Shown here piece after piece: positions 33,305-42,711 of a DNA stretch of 64,000 nucleotides (positions within the stretch are counted from its first letter, which is position 1; each line of letters begins with the position of its first letter). Under the pieces are notes generated by a model that saw only the letters and a list, made by a program, of their open reading frames with translations, made no database searches and had not been told where the DNA came from. The stretch covers positions 62,001 to 126,000 of the forward strand of contig JAWKPF010000007.1 in assembly GCA_041390825.1 (NCBI GenBank), read 5' to 3'. The position numbers and the translations under genes were made by a program. This stretch comes from Thermomicrobiales bacterium. Its GTDB lineage: Bacteria; Chloroflexota; Chloroflexia; Thermomicrobiales; UBA6265.

Positions 33305-33772
33305 ATGGTTCGCGATCACGTCGTTCGCTTGACTCCAGAAGGAAAAGAACGCCTGGCCGAGGAACTCGAGCACCTTCGTCACACGAAGATGCCCGAGCTC
33401 ACCGCCCGCATCCAGGACGCTAACGAGCACGGAGATATCTCCGACAACAGCGAGTACGAAGATCTCAAGGAAGAAGTGGTGCTGACCGACGCGCGCATCA
33501 CCGAGCTCGAGTATCTGCTCGAAACCGCAGAGATCGTCGAGCCGCCGACCGGTGGTGCGATTGGTCTTGGTTCGACGGTGACCATCGTCAGCGACGATGG
33601 GGAGTCGGAAGTCTGGCGTCTGGTGAGCCCGGAGGAAGCAGATACCCGCGTCGGCACGATTTCGACCGACTCTCCCGTCGGTGCAGCGTTGATCGGTCGC
33701 AAGAAAGGTGACACGACCACGGTCGAAACGCCCGGTGGCGCCATTACCTACACCGTGAAGAAAGTCAGCTAG
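33305..33772 (+). CDS. greA: transcription elongation factor GreA
   Basis: 155 residues, full length. The N-terminal coiled coil carries HGDISDNSEYEDLKEE, whose acidic tip residues act in RNA polymerase backtrack cleavage, and the C-terminal FKBP-like domain ends GGAITYTVKKVS with the family SPVGAALIGRKKGD. It rescues arrested RNA polymerase. The leader upstream contains a promoter and two terminators (see findings). Followed by a strong terminator, then lysS. Confidence 0.95.
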   Translation: MVRDHVVRLTPEGKERLAEELEHLRHTKMPELTARIQDANEHGDISDNSEYEDLKEEVVLTDARITELEYLLETAEIVEPPTGGAIGLGSTVTIVSDDGESEVWRLVSPEEADTRVGTISTDSPVGAALIGRKKGDTTTVETPGGAITYTVKKVS

Positions 33773-33800
33773 CTGGCCGCGGCGCGCATGATGTGATTGC

Positions 33801-33837
33801 TGCCGGGTGCCTGAACCAGAGCGCCCGGCATTTTTTT
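33801..33837 (+). terminator. rho-independent terminator after greA
   Basis: Ten-pair stem TGCCGGGTGC / GCGCCCGGCA (one T-G), ten-base loop, then seven Ts. It reaches within five bases of an ATG at 33842 and 17 of the preferred lysS start. Confidence 0.85.
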
Positions 33838-33853
33838 GTCCATGGAACGAGCA

Positions 33854-35389
33854 ATGACTGAAACAAACCCAGCGGAACCAGAACTTTCAGAGTTGCAGCG
33901 CGTCCGGCTGGACAAGGTGCATGAGTTCCGCGCTGACGGTGTGGAACCGTATCCAACACGATCGAGCCGCACGCACACGTCAGCGCAAGCGATCGACCTG
34001 TTCGAGTCGGACGAAGGCGAAGGAGCGGCGGAACACCACGTCACGGTCGGTGGTCGGATCGCCGCGATTCGGCACATGGGCAAGACCATTTTCGTTCAAC
34101 TGCGCGACGGATTCGGCACCATTCAGCTCTATCTTCGCAAGGACGAGATGGGCGACGACGCGTTCCTCGCGTTTCTGCATCGGTTCGACCTGGGCGACTG
34201 GGTGGAGGCCTCCGGCACTCTCTTCCGCACTAAGACCGGCGAGATCTCCGTGCGGAGTTCCGCGGTCACGATGCTCGCGAAATCGCTCAACGCCCCCCCC
34301 GACAAGTATCACGGCTTGCAGGACATCGAACTGCGCTACCGGCAGCGCTATGCCGACCTGATCGCCAACATCGAAGTGCGGCGCGTGTTCGAGATCCGTG
34401 CCAGGTTGATCACGGCGTTCCGCGAGTATCTGGACAGCAATGGGTATCTCGAAGTGGAAACTCCGGTGCTCCAGCCGCTCTATGGCGGCGCGGCGGCACG
34501 TCCCTTCACGACGCACCACAACGCGCTCGACCAGACGTTCTACCTTCGCATCGCAGACGAGCTCTATCTCAAGCGCCTGATTGCTGGTGGCTTCGAGCGG
34601 GTGTACGAGATCAGCAAGGACTTCCGCAACGAAGGCGTGGACAAGAACCACTCGCCCGAGTTCACCATGCTCGAGTTCTACGAGGCATTCGCCGACTACA
34701 CCACGATGATGGACCGCATCCAGGGAATGCTTCAGCTCGCGGCGCAGAAGATCTTCGGCGGCCTCGTATTCGAATCGCAGGGTCATCTGATCGATCTCGG
34801 CGGAGAGTGGCCGCGCAAGAGCCTGCGCCAGGCAATCCTCGATGGCTCAGGTGTCGATTACGCCATCTATCCGGATCAACCATCGCTCCTGGCCGCCGCG
34901 CGCGCGGCCGGGACCAATGTGGAGAGCGATACCGTTTGGCCACGGATCGTCGACGAGCTGCTCAAGCAGTTCGTACGTCCGTTCCTGGTGCAGCCGACCT
35001 TCCTCGTGGACTATCCGGTCGAGCTCTCCCCTCTCGCGAAGCGGAAATCTGACGATCCAACACATGCCGAACGCTTTCAGCTCTACATTGCGGGCGCTGA
35101 GCTAGCGAACTCGTTCACCGAGCTTAACGACCCGATCGATCAATGGGTGCGTTTCACCGAGCAGCAGAAGGACAAGGATGCCGGCGATCAAGACGCGATG
35201 CCGATCGACATGGACTTCATCAATGCGCTCATGTACGGTATGCCGCCCACCGGCGGACTGGGTATCGGGATCGACCGGGCAGCCATGGTTTTCGCCAATC
35301 AGTCGACGATACGCGACGTCATCCTCTTTCCGGCCATGCGCAACCTGCCGTCGGCTCCCGGCGAAGCGGATGACGCCGGGAGCGAATGA
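33854..35389 (+). CDS. lysS: lysyl-tRNA synthetase, class II
   Basis: 511 residues. An OB-fold anticodon domain (about 50-160: VGGRIAAIRHMGKTIFVQLR) is followed by the class II core: motif 2 in FRNEGVDKNHSPEFTMLEF and motif 3 in GLGIGIDRAAMV. It charges tRNA-Lys. Three in-frame starts are possible (TTG 33836, ATG 33842, ATG 33854). The first two lie in or right behind the greA terminator, so ATG 33854 with GGAACGAG before it is preferred. If it has its own promoter, that would have to overlap the terminator; otherwise it is read through from greA. Confidence 0.94.
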   Translation: MTETNPAEPELSELQRVRLDKVHEFRADGVEPYPTRSSRTHTSAQAIDLFESDEGEGAAEHHVTVGGRIAAIRHMGKTIFVQLRDGFGTIQLYLRKDEMGDDAFLAFLHRFDLGDWVEASGTLFRTKTGEISVRSSAVTMLAKSLNAPPDKYHGLQDIELRYRQRYADLIANIEVRRVFEIRARLITAFREYLDSNGYLEVETPVLQPLYGGAAARPFTTHHNALDQTFYLRIADELYLKRLIAGGFERVYEISKDFRNEGVDKNHSPEFTMLEFYEAFADYTTMMDRIQGMLQLAAQKIFGGLVFESQGHLIDLGGEWPRKSLRQAILDGSGVDYAIYPDQPSLLAAARAAGTNVESDTVWPRIVDELLKQFVRPFLVQPTFLVDYPVELSPLAKRKSDDPTHAERFQLYIAGAELANSFTELNDPIDQWVRFTEQQKDKDAGDQDAMPIDMDFINALMYGMPPTGGLGIGIDRAAMVFANQSTIRDVILFPAMRNLPSAPGEADDAGSE

Positions 35390-35399
35390 TCTGGTGCGC

Positions 35400-35429
35400 T
35401 ACAATGTGGCCGCTAGGGAACGATCGTTC
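35400..35429 (+). promoter_or_regulatory. -10 TACAAT followed by a GAAC-N4-GTTC palindrome
   Basis: TACAAT at 35400-35405 and the perfect 12-base palindrome GAACGATCGTTC at 35418-35429, upstream of the 60-residue membrane gene. Same box type and spacing as at 28780-28805, but without a recognisable -35. Confidence 0.4.
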
Positions 35430-35479
35430 GTACCGCGCGAACAGGCGCGGATCAGGTCAAACGGATTCTGGAGAGGCGC

Positions 35480-35662
35480 ATGAGCGAACAGTCGAACGGC
35501 TATCTCGAAAAGGACTTCGGCCCCGACGATGCCGTGCGCGAGCGTACCGGCATCTATGCCTTCGGATTCAGCATGGCGTCGTTTCTGGGCTTTCTCGCTC
35601 CGGGCGCCATCGTCTTCGGGCTTGGCGCCCTCGGTGCATTTCTGATCTGGAAGTACCTCTAG
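35480..35662 (+). CDS. small membrane protein, unknown
   Basis: 60 residues, not recognised. A charged N-terminus (MSEQSNGYLEKDFGPDD) is followed by two closely spaced hydrophobic segments (about 25-40 and 42-58) ending in IWKYL. ATG 35480 after GGAGAGGCGC. Lies 30 bases before the sortase gene and probably shares its transcript. Confidence 0.6.
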   Translation: MSEQSNGYLEKDFGPDDAVRERTGIYAFGFSMASFLGFLAPGAIVFGLGALGAFLIWKYL

Positions 35663-35692
35663 TCTCGTCACTACCGGAGGTCCGGCGCTATT

Positions 35693-36880
35693 TTGGACGC
35701 GCAACCTCATTCCCCGCATGAGGCGCCGCATCCCAACTCGATTCGCCTCGCTCGCTTCGTACTCGCCGTGCTCTTGGTCACGGCAGGGCTCGGGGTTGGG
35801 AGCGGTGCGGCTTCCTCGCCGCCGGCTCAGTTCTACGTCGAATCGACTGGGCACATTCTTTCCGACCCATTTCTTCGCTATTGGGTCGAAAACGATGGCG
35901 AGCGCCTGCTCGGACTCCCAGTGACCGATGTGGTCGAGTTCGACGGCCGGGCGGCGCAGGTGTTCCAGTACGGAGTGCTGGTCCACAAGGCAAACGATGC
36001 TATCAGCCGCACCCGAAGCGGAGCCGAGCTGCTCAGCATCTTGCAAGGCGATCCCAAGCTGATCGAGGGTCGAAGAGCGCCCGGTGCTCGCACGGTGCAG
36101 GGCATCCCGACCGAGGAATCGACCGCCACAACGAACCAGACCGGCTCGAGGCAGCTGCTTGCCGTCGACGCCGAGCTGTTGCCCTACTGGGAGCAATGGG
36201 ACGGGAGCGTGCTGTTGGGCGAGCCGATCAGCGCAGCGTATCGGAATGGACGACTGCGTTCGCAATGGTTCGAGTTCGGACGTATCGATCTCGGAACCAA
36301 CGGAGCTACGCTGGCCGAAGTCGGTCTCGAGCTTGCACTTCAGCTCGATCTTCCGACCGGTCCGGCCGATCGTGGCAATCTGCCGCTCTTCGACCCGTCG
36401 CGCTTCGTGACATTTACCGGGGATGGAGTCGTCCCCAACCAGGATGAACCGTTCGATCCGGTGCGTCTCCAGATTCCGAAAATCAAGGTCGACGCGCAGA
36501 TCGAAATCACGACGGTCCAGGACGGCGTGATGACCAACCCGGTCGATCCCTGGAAAGCCGGGTGGTACCAGTCCTTCTCACGCCCCGGGGAATGGACCAA
36601 CACCGTCATCGCCGGACACCGCGACTGGTGGGGATACGGCCCAGTGGTGTTCTGGGACCTTGGATGGCTGCAGCCAGGGGACAAGATCTACCTGACTGGA
36701 GCCGATGGAGCTGGCGCGACCTATGTGGTCGGCGCGATCGAGGTCGTTCCCCGCACCGTGGATCCGCAAACGATCATCAACGATGTGGGCTATGAAGCGC
36801 TGACGCTCATCACCTGCGGGGGCGTCTGGACTGGCGCCGAGTACACCGATCGCATCATCATCCGGGCGTATCGCATCTAG
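35693..36880 (+). CDS. sortase with N-terminal beta-repeat region
   Basis: 395 residues. Membrane anchor at about 18-40, then two related segments around 'ILSDPFLRYWVENDGERLLG' and 'LLPYWEQWDGSVLLGEPI', a repeat type frequent in Chloroflexota surface proteins. From about residue 255 there is a class E/F-like sortase domain with catalytic His in VIAGHRDWWG, Cys in LTLITCGGVW and Arg in YTDRIIIRAYRI. Sortases join proteins to the wall or to each other; no obvious LPxTG-type substrate was seen in this window. TTG 35693, eleven bases after GGAGGT. Convergent with the histidine kinase (four-base overlap of ends). Confidence 0.85.
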   Translation: MDAQPHSPHEAPHPNSIRLARFVLAVLLVTAGLGVGSGAASSPPAQFYVESTGHILSDPFLRYWVENDGERLLGLPVTDVVEFDGRAAQVFQYGVLVHKANDAISRTRSGAELLSILQGDPKLIEGRRAPGARTVQGIPTEESTATTNQTGSRQLLAVDAELLPYWEQWDGSVLLGEPISAAYRNGRLRSQWFEFGRIDLGTNGATLAEVGLELALQLDLPTGPADRGNLPLFDPSRFVTFTGDGVVPNQDEPFDPVRLQIPKIKVDAQIEITTVQDGVMTNPVDPWKAGWYQSFSRPGEWTNTVIAGHRDWWGYGPVVFWDLGWLQPGDKIYLTGADGAGATYVVGAIEVVPRTVDPQTIINDVGYEALTLITCGGVWTGAEYTDRIIIRAYRI

Positions 36881-38334
36881 GCGTTTCCCTCACAGGTTCC
36901 GCCATAAGGCAGAAGCACCGTAAACGTCGAACCAGCGCCCAACTCGCTCGCGACCACGATTTCTCCGCCGTGGGCGGTCACAATGGCCTTTGCGATCGCA
37001 AGCCCCAGTCCGGTGCCCCCGCTGGCACGCTCGCGCGATGCATCAGCCCGGAAAAAGCGAGTGAAGATACGCTGCTGATCCTCTTCGGAGATGCCGCTGC
37101 CCGTATCGATGACGGAAAACCGCGCGCCGGCTGGACCGCCAGAGACACGCAGCGTCACCGTGCCATCGGCCGGGGTGTATCGCCGTGCGTTGTCGCAAAG
37201 GATGAGCATGACCTGTTCCAGTCGATCTCGATCGCCGGTCACCACCACATGCTCGTCACCCTCGATCGAAAGCTCCGGCTGGGCGCCTGATGCAAGTACC
37301 GTGCGAACGACGTCCTTGGCAACGTCCGAGAGATCGACAGGCCCGCACTGGATCGCGAGACCGCCCGGAGCTTCCGACCGCGCCAGCGTAAGGAGGTCGT
37401 CCGTCAAACGGGACATGCGACCGCTTTCACGTTTCAGATCCTGGATCGTTTGCTCGATCTCCTCATCAGCGGCATTGCCACGGCGAAGCTGCATCTCCAG
37501 CAGATCGACATTCCCCCTGATAGCGGTCAACGGCGTACGGAGCTCGTGCGATGCGTCAGCCACGAACTGACGTTGCGTGGAGAGCGATTCCTCCATCTTG
37601 CCGAGAACATGATTGAAGGTGGTTGCCAGCCGGGCGAGCTCGTCCTCCGTGGGCGGCACATCGAGGCGTTGATCGAGCGCCAATCGTTGCGTTTGACTGT
37701 CGGCAATCTGCTGGGCGCGATTGACCATCTGGTCGACCGGCTTGAGCGCGCGTCCCGCCAGAAACCAGCCCGCAAGCGCAGCGAGCAATGCCCCCGCCAG
37801 CGCCGCAGCGAGGAACTGGCGACGGAGATCTGAAAGCATCGAGTCGATCTGGATGAGCGGCTCGGCCACGTTGATGGCGCCGATGACACCACGATTCGGG
37901 AGATAGATGGGATACGTCAACACTCGCAGCGTCGCGCCATCCACCTCGGCGTTGTCGAACCGGATGGAGGCATCCTGACCGTCCGCTGCAGGAATGGTCG
38001 GAAGGCGGCGCTGCCCCAGGTTGTCAGTGGAGTAAATGATTCCGCCGTCGAGGTCGACGAGCTGGATCAGTTGGCTGGGGAAGGAAAAGACCGCAGGGGA
38101 CTGTGAGTAAAGAACGGTGTTCTGACCGCCGAACTCCATGGAGAATCTGAACTGGTCGAGCATCTCCACTGCGGTGGCGCGCAGCCGGTCGTCGACATCT
38201 TGCCGGAGTTCGCGCTCCAGCACTTTCGCAACCCCAGCCCCCAGGAGCAGGATGATGATGAACAGAATGATGGCGTACCAAGCCGTCAGCCGAAAGCGAA
38301 TCGACCGAAAGAACCTGGTGCGCCCTGCCGTCAT
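36877..38334 (-). CDS. two-component sensor histidine kinase
   Basis: 485 residues. Two membrane helices (about 10-35 and 165-190) flank a periplasmic sensor, then HAMP (about 190-245), HisKA with phospho-His in ADASHELRTPLTAIRG, and HATPase with NARRY and GTGLGLAIAKAIV. Resembles BaeS/PhoR/MprB-type kinases. ATGA overlap with the response regulator gene upstream shows translational coupling. Close to an HtrA protease on the same strand, as in envelope-stress systems, but the signal is not known. Confidence 0.93.
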   Translation of the reverse strand: MTAGRTRFFRSIRFRLTAWYAIILFIIILLLGAGVAKVLERELRQDVDDRLRATAVEMLDQFRFSMEFGGQNTVLYSQSPAVFSFPSQLIQLVDLDGGIIYSTDNLGQRRLPTIPAADGQDASIRFDNAEVDGATLRVLTYPIYLPNRGVIGAINVAEPLIQIDSMLSDLRRQFLAAALAGALLAALAGWFLAGRALKPVDQMVNRAQQIADSQTQRLALDQRLDVPPTEDELARLATTFNHVLGKMEESLSTQRQFVADASHELRTPLTAIRGNVDLLEMQLRRGNAADEEIEQTIQDLKRESGRMSRLTDDLLTLARSEAPGGLAIQCGPVDLSDVAKDVVRTVLASGAQPELSIEGDEHVVVTGDRDRLEQVMLILCDNARRYTPADGTVTLRVSGGPAGARFSVIDTGSGISEEDQQRIFTRFFRADASRERASGGTGLGLAIAKAIVTAHGGEIVVASELGAGSTFTVLLPYGGTCEGNA

Positions 38335-39095
38335 GCCGGGGACTTGCGCATCACATAGCCAACCCCGCGCACGGTCTGGATCACGCGAGACTCACCGTCC
38401 GCTTCGAGCATCTTGCGCAGGTTCGCAACGAAGACTTCCAGCACGTTCGAGTCACCCCAAAAATCGTCACCCCAGACGCGCTGCATGATTTGGGCACGGG
38501 TGAGCACGAAGTTTGGATTTCGCAAGAAATAGACCAACAGATCGAACTCTCTCGGTGTCAGGCGGAGCTCACGCGAGCCGCGGGTGGCGATGCGCGTGCC
38601 GAGGTCGACCTGGATATCGTCGAACGAAAGCACTTCGTAGGGCCGGTCGTCTGCTGACGTGGCGCCTCGCCGAAGGAGTGCCCGCAAACGAGCCATGAGC
38701 TCATCGAGCGAAAACGGCTTGACGAGATAGTCGTCCGCGCCGGCATCGAGACCAGCGATACGGTCGGGTACCCCGTCTCGTGCGGTGAGCATCAGGATCG
38801 GCAACGACTTGCTGCCGCTCTGCGCCTCCGCGGTGCGAATCCGCTTGGCGACCTCGATCCCGCTCAGTACCGGAAGCATGACATCGAGGATCAAGAGATC
38901 GGGAGCCTGGTTTCGGATCGCCACGAGCGCTTGTCCCCCATCGGAAACATGCGAAACCTCGTAGCCCTCGAATGCCAGTCCACGGCGCAGCAAACTCGCT
39001 ACACCGGGATCATCCTCCACCACCAACACCCGCACTGGCCGCACCCCGTTTGGAGTGTCTGTCATCAGCCGTTCCATTTCCAGCGTGTTTGCCAT
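38331..39095 (-). CDS. OmpR/PhoB-family response regulator
   Basis: About 254 residues. Receiver domain with acidic pocket VLVVEDDPG, phospho-Asp in LLILDVMLPVLSG, the Thr/Lys switch in MLTARDG and YLVKPFSLDEL. The C-terminal winged helix contains LRLTPREFDLLVYFLRNP and FVLTRAQIMQRVWGD. Start uncertain: ATG 39095, 39077 or 39065 are all in frame. The last has GGAACGG before it but the first is kept as the longest plausible version. An extended -10 lies at 39114-39121. Confidence 0.92.
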   Translation of the reverse strand: MANTLEMERLMTDTPNGVRPVRVLVVEDDPGVASLLRRGLAFEGYEVSHVSDGGQALVAIRNQAPDLLILDVMLPVLSGIEVAKRIRTAEAQSGSKSLPILMLTARDGVPDRIAGLDAGADDYLVKPFSLDELMARLRALLRRGATSADDRPYEVLSFDDIQVDLGTRIATRGSRELRLTPREFDLLVYFLRNPNFVLTRAQIMQRVWGDDFWGDSNVLEVFVANLRKMLEADGESRVIQTVRGVGYVMRKSPA

Positions 39096-39113
39096 GGTTA
39101 CACCAATCTGTTG

Positions 39114-39121
39114 ATTATCGC
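39114..39121 (-). promoter_or_regulatory. extended -10 promoter for the two-component operon
   Basis: Minus strand TGCGATAAT (TGn plus GATAAT; the TG reaches 39122). Start site near 39107, giving only about 12 bases of leader to ATG 39095 and about 42 to ATG 39065. Confidence 0.35.
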
Positions 39122-39250
39122 AGGCTGTCGATTTGTGCAACTGTCGCAACCTGACGCGGGTGGTGATCGATCGTTCGACCGGGGGCACCTCCCGCGCCAG
39201 AGTTGCTTGAGCTGGTCGGGGCGGTCAGGCGGAACCGCCCCGATTGACTC

Positions 39251-40465
39251 CTATTGAGGAAGTGCGGTCGGACGCTCACCGAGCGTGACTTCGACCGTTG
39301 TGGACTGCCCGTTGCGGATCACATCGAGTGTGACCGTGTCGCCGGGCTTCTTCTCGAAGAGAATGGTGTCGAGTGCTTCGCTCGGATCGGATTCAGCGTC
39401 GCCATTGACACCGACGATGATGTCTCCGACCTGCAAACCACCGCTCGAGGCAGGGCCGCCGGCCTCGATCTCCATCACCTGAACACCTTGTTGTGTTGCC
39501 TGGGCCTGGATGCCGAGATATGGACGGGCGTAGCTCCCGGTCTGGATGATCTCATCCACGATGACCTTGGCAGCGTTGGATTCGATCGCGAAGTTGAACC
39601 CCTCGTCGGAGGAGCTGTTGACATCGCCATATGCCTTGGCGACATTGATGCCGATGACCTCGCCCTCCATGTTCAGCAGCGGTCCGCCAGAGTTGCCAGG
39701 GTAGATGGCCGCATCGTGCTGGATCAGATTCGGCAGGCTGTAGCCGCCTCCTGAGTTGAGATCGCCGTCGACTGCGCCGATCATGCCATCGCTGACGGTG
39801 TTGTTGAACTCGCCATAGGGAGTGCCGATCGCGACAACTTCATCGCCAGGGCGCATCGCGGCAGAATCGCCCCAGGCAACAGTTCCAGGCACACTCGAGC
39901 CATCGCTGAGATCGATCTTGAGCACGGCAACGTCCTGGAACGGATCTGCACCGACCAGAGTCGCATTTCTCACGGCGCCATCCGCGTAGCGAACTTCGAA
40001 CGCGGTCGCTCCTTCGACCACATGATTGTTGGTCACCACGTAGCCTTCGTCAGAAACGATGAACCCTGAGCCCGCGGCATACTCGACGAGACTGCCAGTG
40101 GTGTCGTCTGTTTCAGGAGCTTGCTCTTGACCCGGCAGCTGACCCTCACCGGGCAGCTGACCATCGCCCGGCATACCCGGGAACTGCTGCTGTCCTTGCG
40201 CCTGCTGCAACGTGGACGCATCGACGAAGGTCGTGATCGTAACGACAGCAGGATTGACCTCGGCATACACATCAGCAACGCTGCGCTGCTGCGCGGTGGC
40301 TCCATCCTGGGCAGCCACCTGAGCCGGTTGCACCATCGACTGAATCGTGCCGGCTGCGCCAACACCAAATGCCAATCCAAAGGTCAAGATTCCGGCAGCG
40401 AGCACTCGCTTGGGCGACCAGCCAGTGCGCGCTGCTCGTGTAGATCGGTCGTGAAGAAAATCCAT
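39251..40465 (-). CDS. HtrA/DegP-like serine protease (S1C) with PDZ domain
   Basis: 404 residues. N-terminal membrane anchor (about 20-42), a Gln/Pro/Gly-rich linker, then a trypsin-like domain with His in VTNNHVVEGA, Asp in PFQDVAVLKIDL and Ser in IYPGNSGGPLLN. One PDZ domain is at the C-terminus (PYLGIQAQATQQGVQVMEIE; DIIVGVNGD). It degrades or chaperones misfolded proteins outside the inner membrane. ATG 40465 is chosen over ATG 40468 because GGGAG is better spaced. Two genes away from a histidine kinase/regulator pair, which may control it. Confidence 0.92.
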   Translation of the reverse strand: MDFLHDRSTRAARTGWSPKRVLAAGILTFGLAFGVGAAGTIQSMVQPAQVAAQDGATAQQRSVADVYAEVNPAVVTITTFVDASTLQQAQGQQQFPGMPGDGQLPGEGQLPGQEQAPETDDTTGSLVEYAAGSGFIVSDEGYVVTNNHVVEGATAFEVRYADGAVRNATLVGADPFQDVAVLKIDLSDGSSVPGTVAWGDSAAMRPGDEVVAIGTPYGEFNNTVSDGMIGAVDGDLNSGGGYSLPNLIQHDAAIYPGNSGGPLLNMEGEVIGINVAKAYGDVNSSSDEGFNFAIESNAAKVIVDEIIQTGSYARPYLGIQAQATQQGVQVMEIEAGGPASSGGLQVGDIIVGVNGDAESDPSEALDTILFEKKPGDTVTLDVIRNGQSTTVEVTLGERPTALPQ

Positions 40466-40618
40466 CATTACTCCCTCGATGCCTGATGTCTGCCGGCAAC
40501 TTCTCGCGGCGCGACCCTTCGCGCGCTCAACAGAACGGCACCTCACACATTCAATGAGTTGAGTTTGAAGTTCGGCACTGAAGTGAGACTGATGGTTTTC
40601 TGAATTTTCCGTGAAATC

Positions 40619-40653
40619 AAAACGCCCGGCGCGGTTTTTCGCGCCGGGCGTTT
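40619..40653 (-). terminator. terminator of the sucCD operon
   Basis: Thirteen-pair stem AAACGCCCGGCGC / GCGCCGGGCGTTT, eight-base loop; minus strand read-out ends TTTTGATTT. Twenty bases after the sucD stop. Confidence 0.85.
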
Positions 40654-40672
40654 GCAGTTGGATCGATTGAAG

Positions 40673-41539
40673 CTAACGCGCTGCGCGAATCAGTTCCGGA
40701 ACCTCTGATGGCCGCACCGCGACGTTCACGCCCGCTGCATTCAATGCAGCAATCTTGCCGTCGGCAGTGCCGCTCCCACCCGAGATGATCGCGCCCGCGT
40801 GCCCCATGCGCTTGCCTGGAGGCGCTGTGCGCCCAGCAATGAATCCCACGACTGGCTTGGTTACGTGCTCGGCAATGTAGGCAGCGGCTTCCTCCTCGTC
40901 GGTGCCGCCGATCTCGCCGATCATCACGATTGCTTCGGTTTCCGGATCTGCCTCGAAGAGCGCCAGGGTGTCGATGAACGAGGTGCCAATGATCGGGTCG
41001 CCACCGATTCCGACCGCGGTCGACTGGCCCAATCCGGCTTTCGTCAGGGCGTCCACGACCTCATAGGTCAAGGTGCCGGATCGCGATACAAGTCCGATGG
41101 GGCCCTTCTTGTGAATGAATCCGGGCATGATGCCGACCTTGGCTTCGCCTGGTGTGATCACACCAGGACAGTTCGGCCCGAGCAAACGCAAACCCCGATC
41201 CCTGACATGCCGATAGACCGGCACCATGTCGAGAATGGGAATGCCTTCGGTGATGCAGATGATGAACGGGATTCCATTGTCTGCCGCCTCGTAGATCGCA
41301 TCCGGCGCGAACTTGGCGGGAACGAAGATGATCGAGACATTCGGCTGCACTTCGGCGACCGCGTCGGCGACCGTATCGAACACTGGCGCGCCGGCAACGC
41401 TCTTGCCTTTCCCGCCTGGCGTAACGCCACCGACGATAGGCGAGCCATATTCGATCATCTGCGTGGTGTGAAACGAGCCTTCCTTGCCCGTCATACCCTG
41501 CACCAGGATTCGAGAGTCGGAATTGACGAGAATGCTCAA
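40673..41539 (-). CDS. sucD: succinyl-CoA synthetase alpha subunit
   Basis: 288 residues. CoA-binding Rossmann domain (ILVQGMTGKEGSFHTTQMIE), ligase domain with LLGPNCPGVI and the phosphorylated active-site His in KRMGHAGAIISGGSG. With SucC it makes succinate and ATP/GTP from succinyl-CoA in the citric acid cycle. TTG start with AGGAG six bases before; 32 bases after the sucC stop. Confidence 0.96.
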   Translation of the reverse strand: MSILVNSDSRILVQGMTGKEGSFHTTQMIEYGSPIVGGVTPGGKGKSVAGAPVFDTVADAVAEVQPNVSIIFVPAKFAPDAIYEAADNGIPFIICITEGIPILDMVPVYRHVRDRGLRLLGPNCPGVITPGEAKVGIMPGFIHKKGPIGLVSRSGTLTYEVVDALTKAGLGQSTAVGIGGDPIIGTSFIDTLALFEADPETEAIVMIGEIGGTDEEEAAAYIAEHVTKPVVGFIAGRTAPPGKRMGHAGAIISGGSGTADGKIAALNAAGVNVAVRPSEVPELIRAAR

Positions 41540-41571
41540 CGCTTACTCCTGTTCGTCTGGAGAACGACTCG

Positions 41572-42711
41572 TCAGGCCGCCTGGCTGACCGACTCGACCA
41601 CCTTCCGGGCGGCCTCATCCATCGAATCCACCGCGGCTATTCCGGCTGCGGCCAGGATGGCTTGTCCTTCGGTCGCGTTCGTTCCGGAAAGGCGCACCAC
41701 GATCGGCACCTCGACCGTCACTCGGTCGAGCGCCTCTCGGATCCCTTGAGCCACGACATCGCCACGGGTGATACCGCCGAAGATGTTGATGAGAATGGCT
41801 TCCACCGCCGGATCCGCGGTGACGAGCGTAAACGCCTTCGCCACCTGATCGGCGGACGCTCCGCCACCAACATCGAGGAAGTTGGCGGGTTCGCCACCGC
41901 TCAGCTTGACTGCGTCCATGGTCGCCATCGCCAAACCGGCGCCATTGACGATGCAGCCAATATTGCCGGTGAGTTTCACGAACGAGATGCCGGACGCCTT
42001 GGCGTCGATCTCGGTTGGCTCTTCTTCCGCAAGGTCGCGAAGTTCTGCGATGTCCGCGTGGCGGAAAAGGGCGTTGTCGTCGAAGCTCATCTTGGAGTCG
42101 AGGGCCATAACCTGACCCGCGCCGGTCACGATGAGCGGATTGATCTCCGCAAGCGTGGCATCGGTCTCGACGAATGCCTCGAAGAGCTTGAGCGCGATAT
42201 CGGCAAACTGACCGACCTGCTTGGCGTCCAGACCGAGCGCGAATCCAACCTCGCGTGCTTGCCAGGCCTGCAATCCGAGATACGGATCGGCCAACACCCG
42301 GACGATCTTTTCGGGCGTCTCCCTCGCGACAGTCTCGATATCGACGCCGCCCTCAGCGCTCGCCATCAATGAGATCTGACGCCGCGCCCGGTCGAGAATG
42401 ACACCCAGATAGATCTCCCGCTGGATATCGACCGCGGGCACGACGAGCACCTTGAGGACGGTGTGTCCATTGATGTCCATGCCAAGAATCTTCCCAGCGG
42501 CATCCTCGGCTTCGGCTGGCGACTTTGCCAGCTTGATGCCGCCGGCTTTGCCACGGCCACCGGTGTGGACCTGGGCTTTGACAGCAACAGCCGACCCCAG
42601 TCGTTCCGCGATTGCTCTCGCCTCACCGGGGGATGCTGCCACTGCTCCGGCATTGACTGGAATCCCATAGGACGCCAGCACGTCTGCTGCCTGGTACTCG
42701 TGAACATTCAT
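41572..42711 (-). CDS. sucC: succinyl-CoA synthetase beta subunit
   Basis: 379 residues. ATP-grasp domain with VHTGGRGKAGGIKLAKSP and ALDSKMSFDDNALFRH, and a C-terminal ligase domain with NIFGGITRGDVVAQGI. Forms the nucleotide site of the enzyme and pairs with the downstream sucD. ATG 42711; ribosome-binding site weak. Confidence 0.96.
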   Translation of the reverse strand: MNVHEYQAADVLASYGIPVNAGAVAASPGEARAIAERLGSAVAVKAQVHTGGRGKAGGIKLAKSPAEAEDAAGKILGMDINGHTVLKVLVVPAVDIQREIYLGVILDRARRQISLMASAEGGVDIETVARETPEKIVRVLADPYLGLQAWQAREVGFALGLDAKQVGQFADIALKLFEAFVETDATLAEINPLIVTGAGQVMALDSKMSFDDNALFRHADIAELRDLAEEEPTEIDAKASGISFVKLTGNIGCIVNGAGLAMATMDAVKLSGGEPANFLDVGGGASADQVAKAFTLVTADPAVEAILINIFGGITRGDVVAQGIREALDRVTVEVPIVVRLSGTNATEGQAILAAAGIAAVDSMDEAARKVVESVSQAA

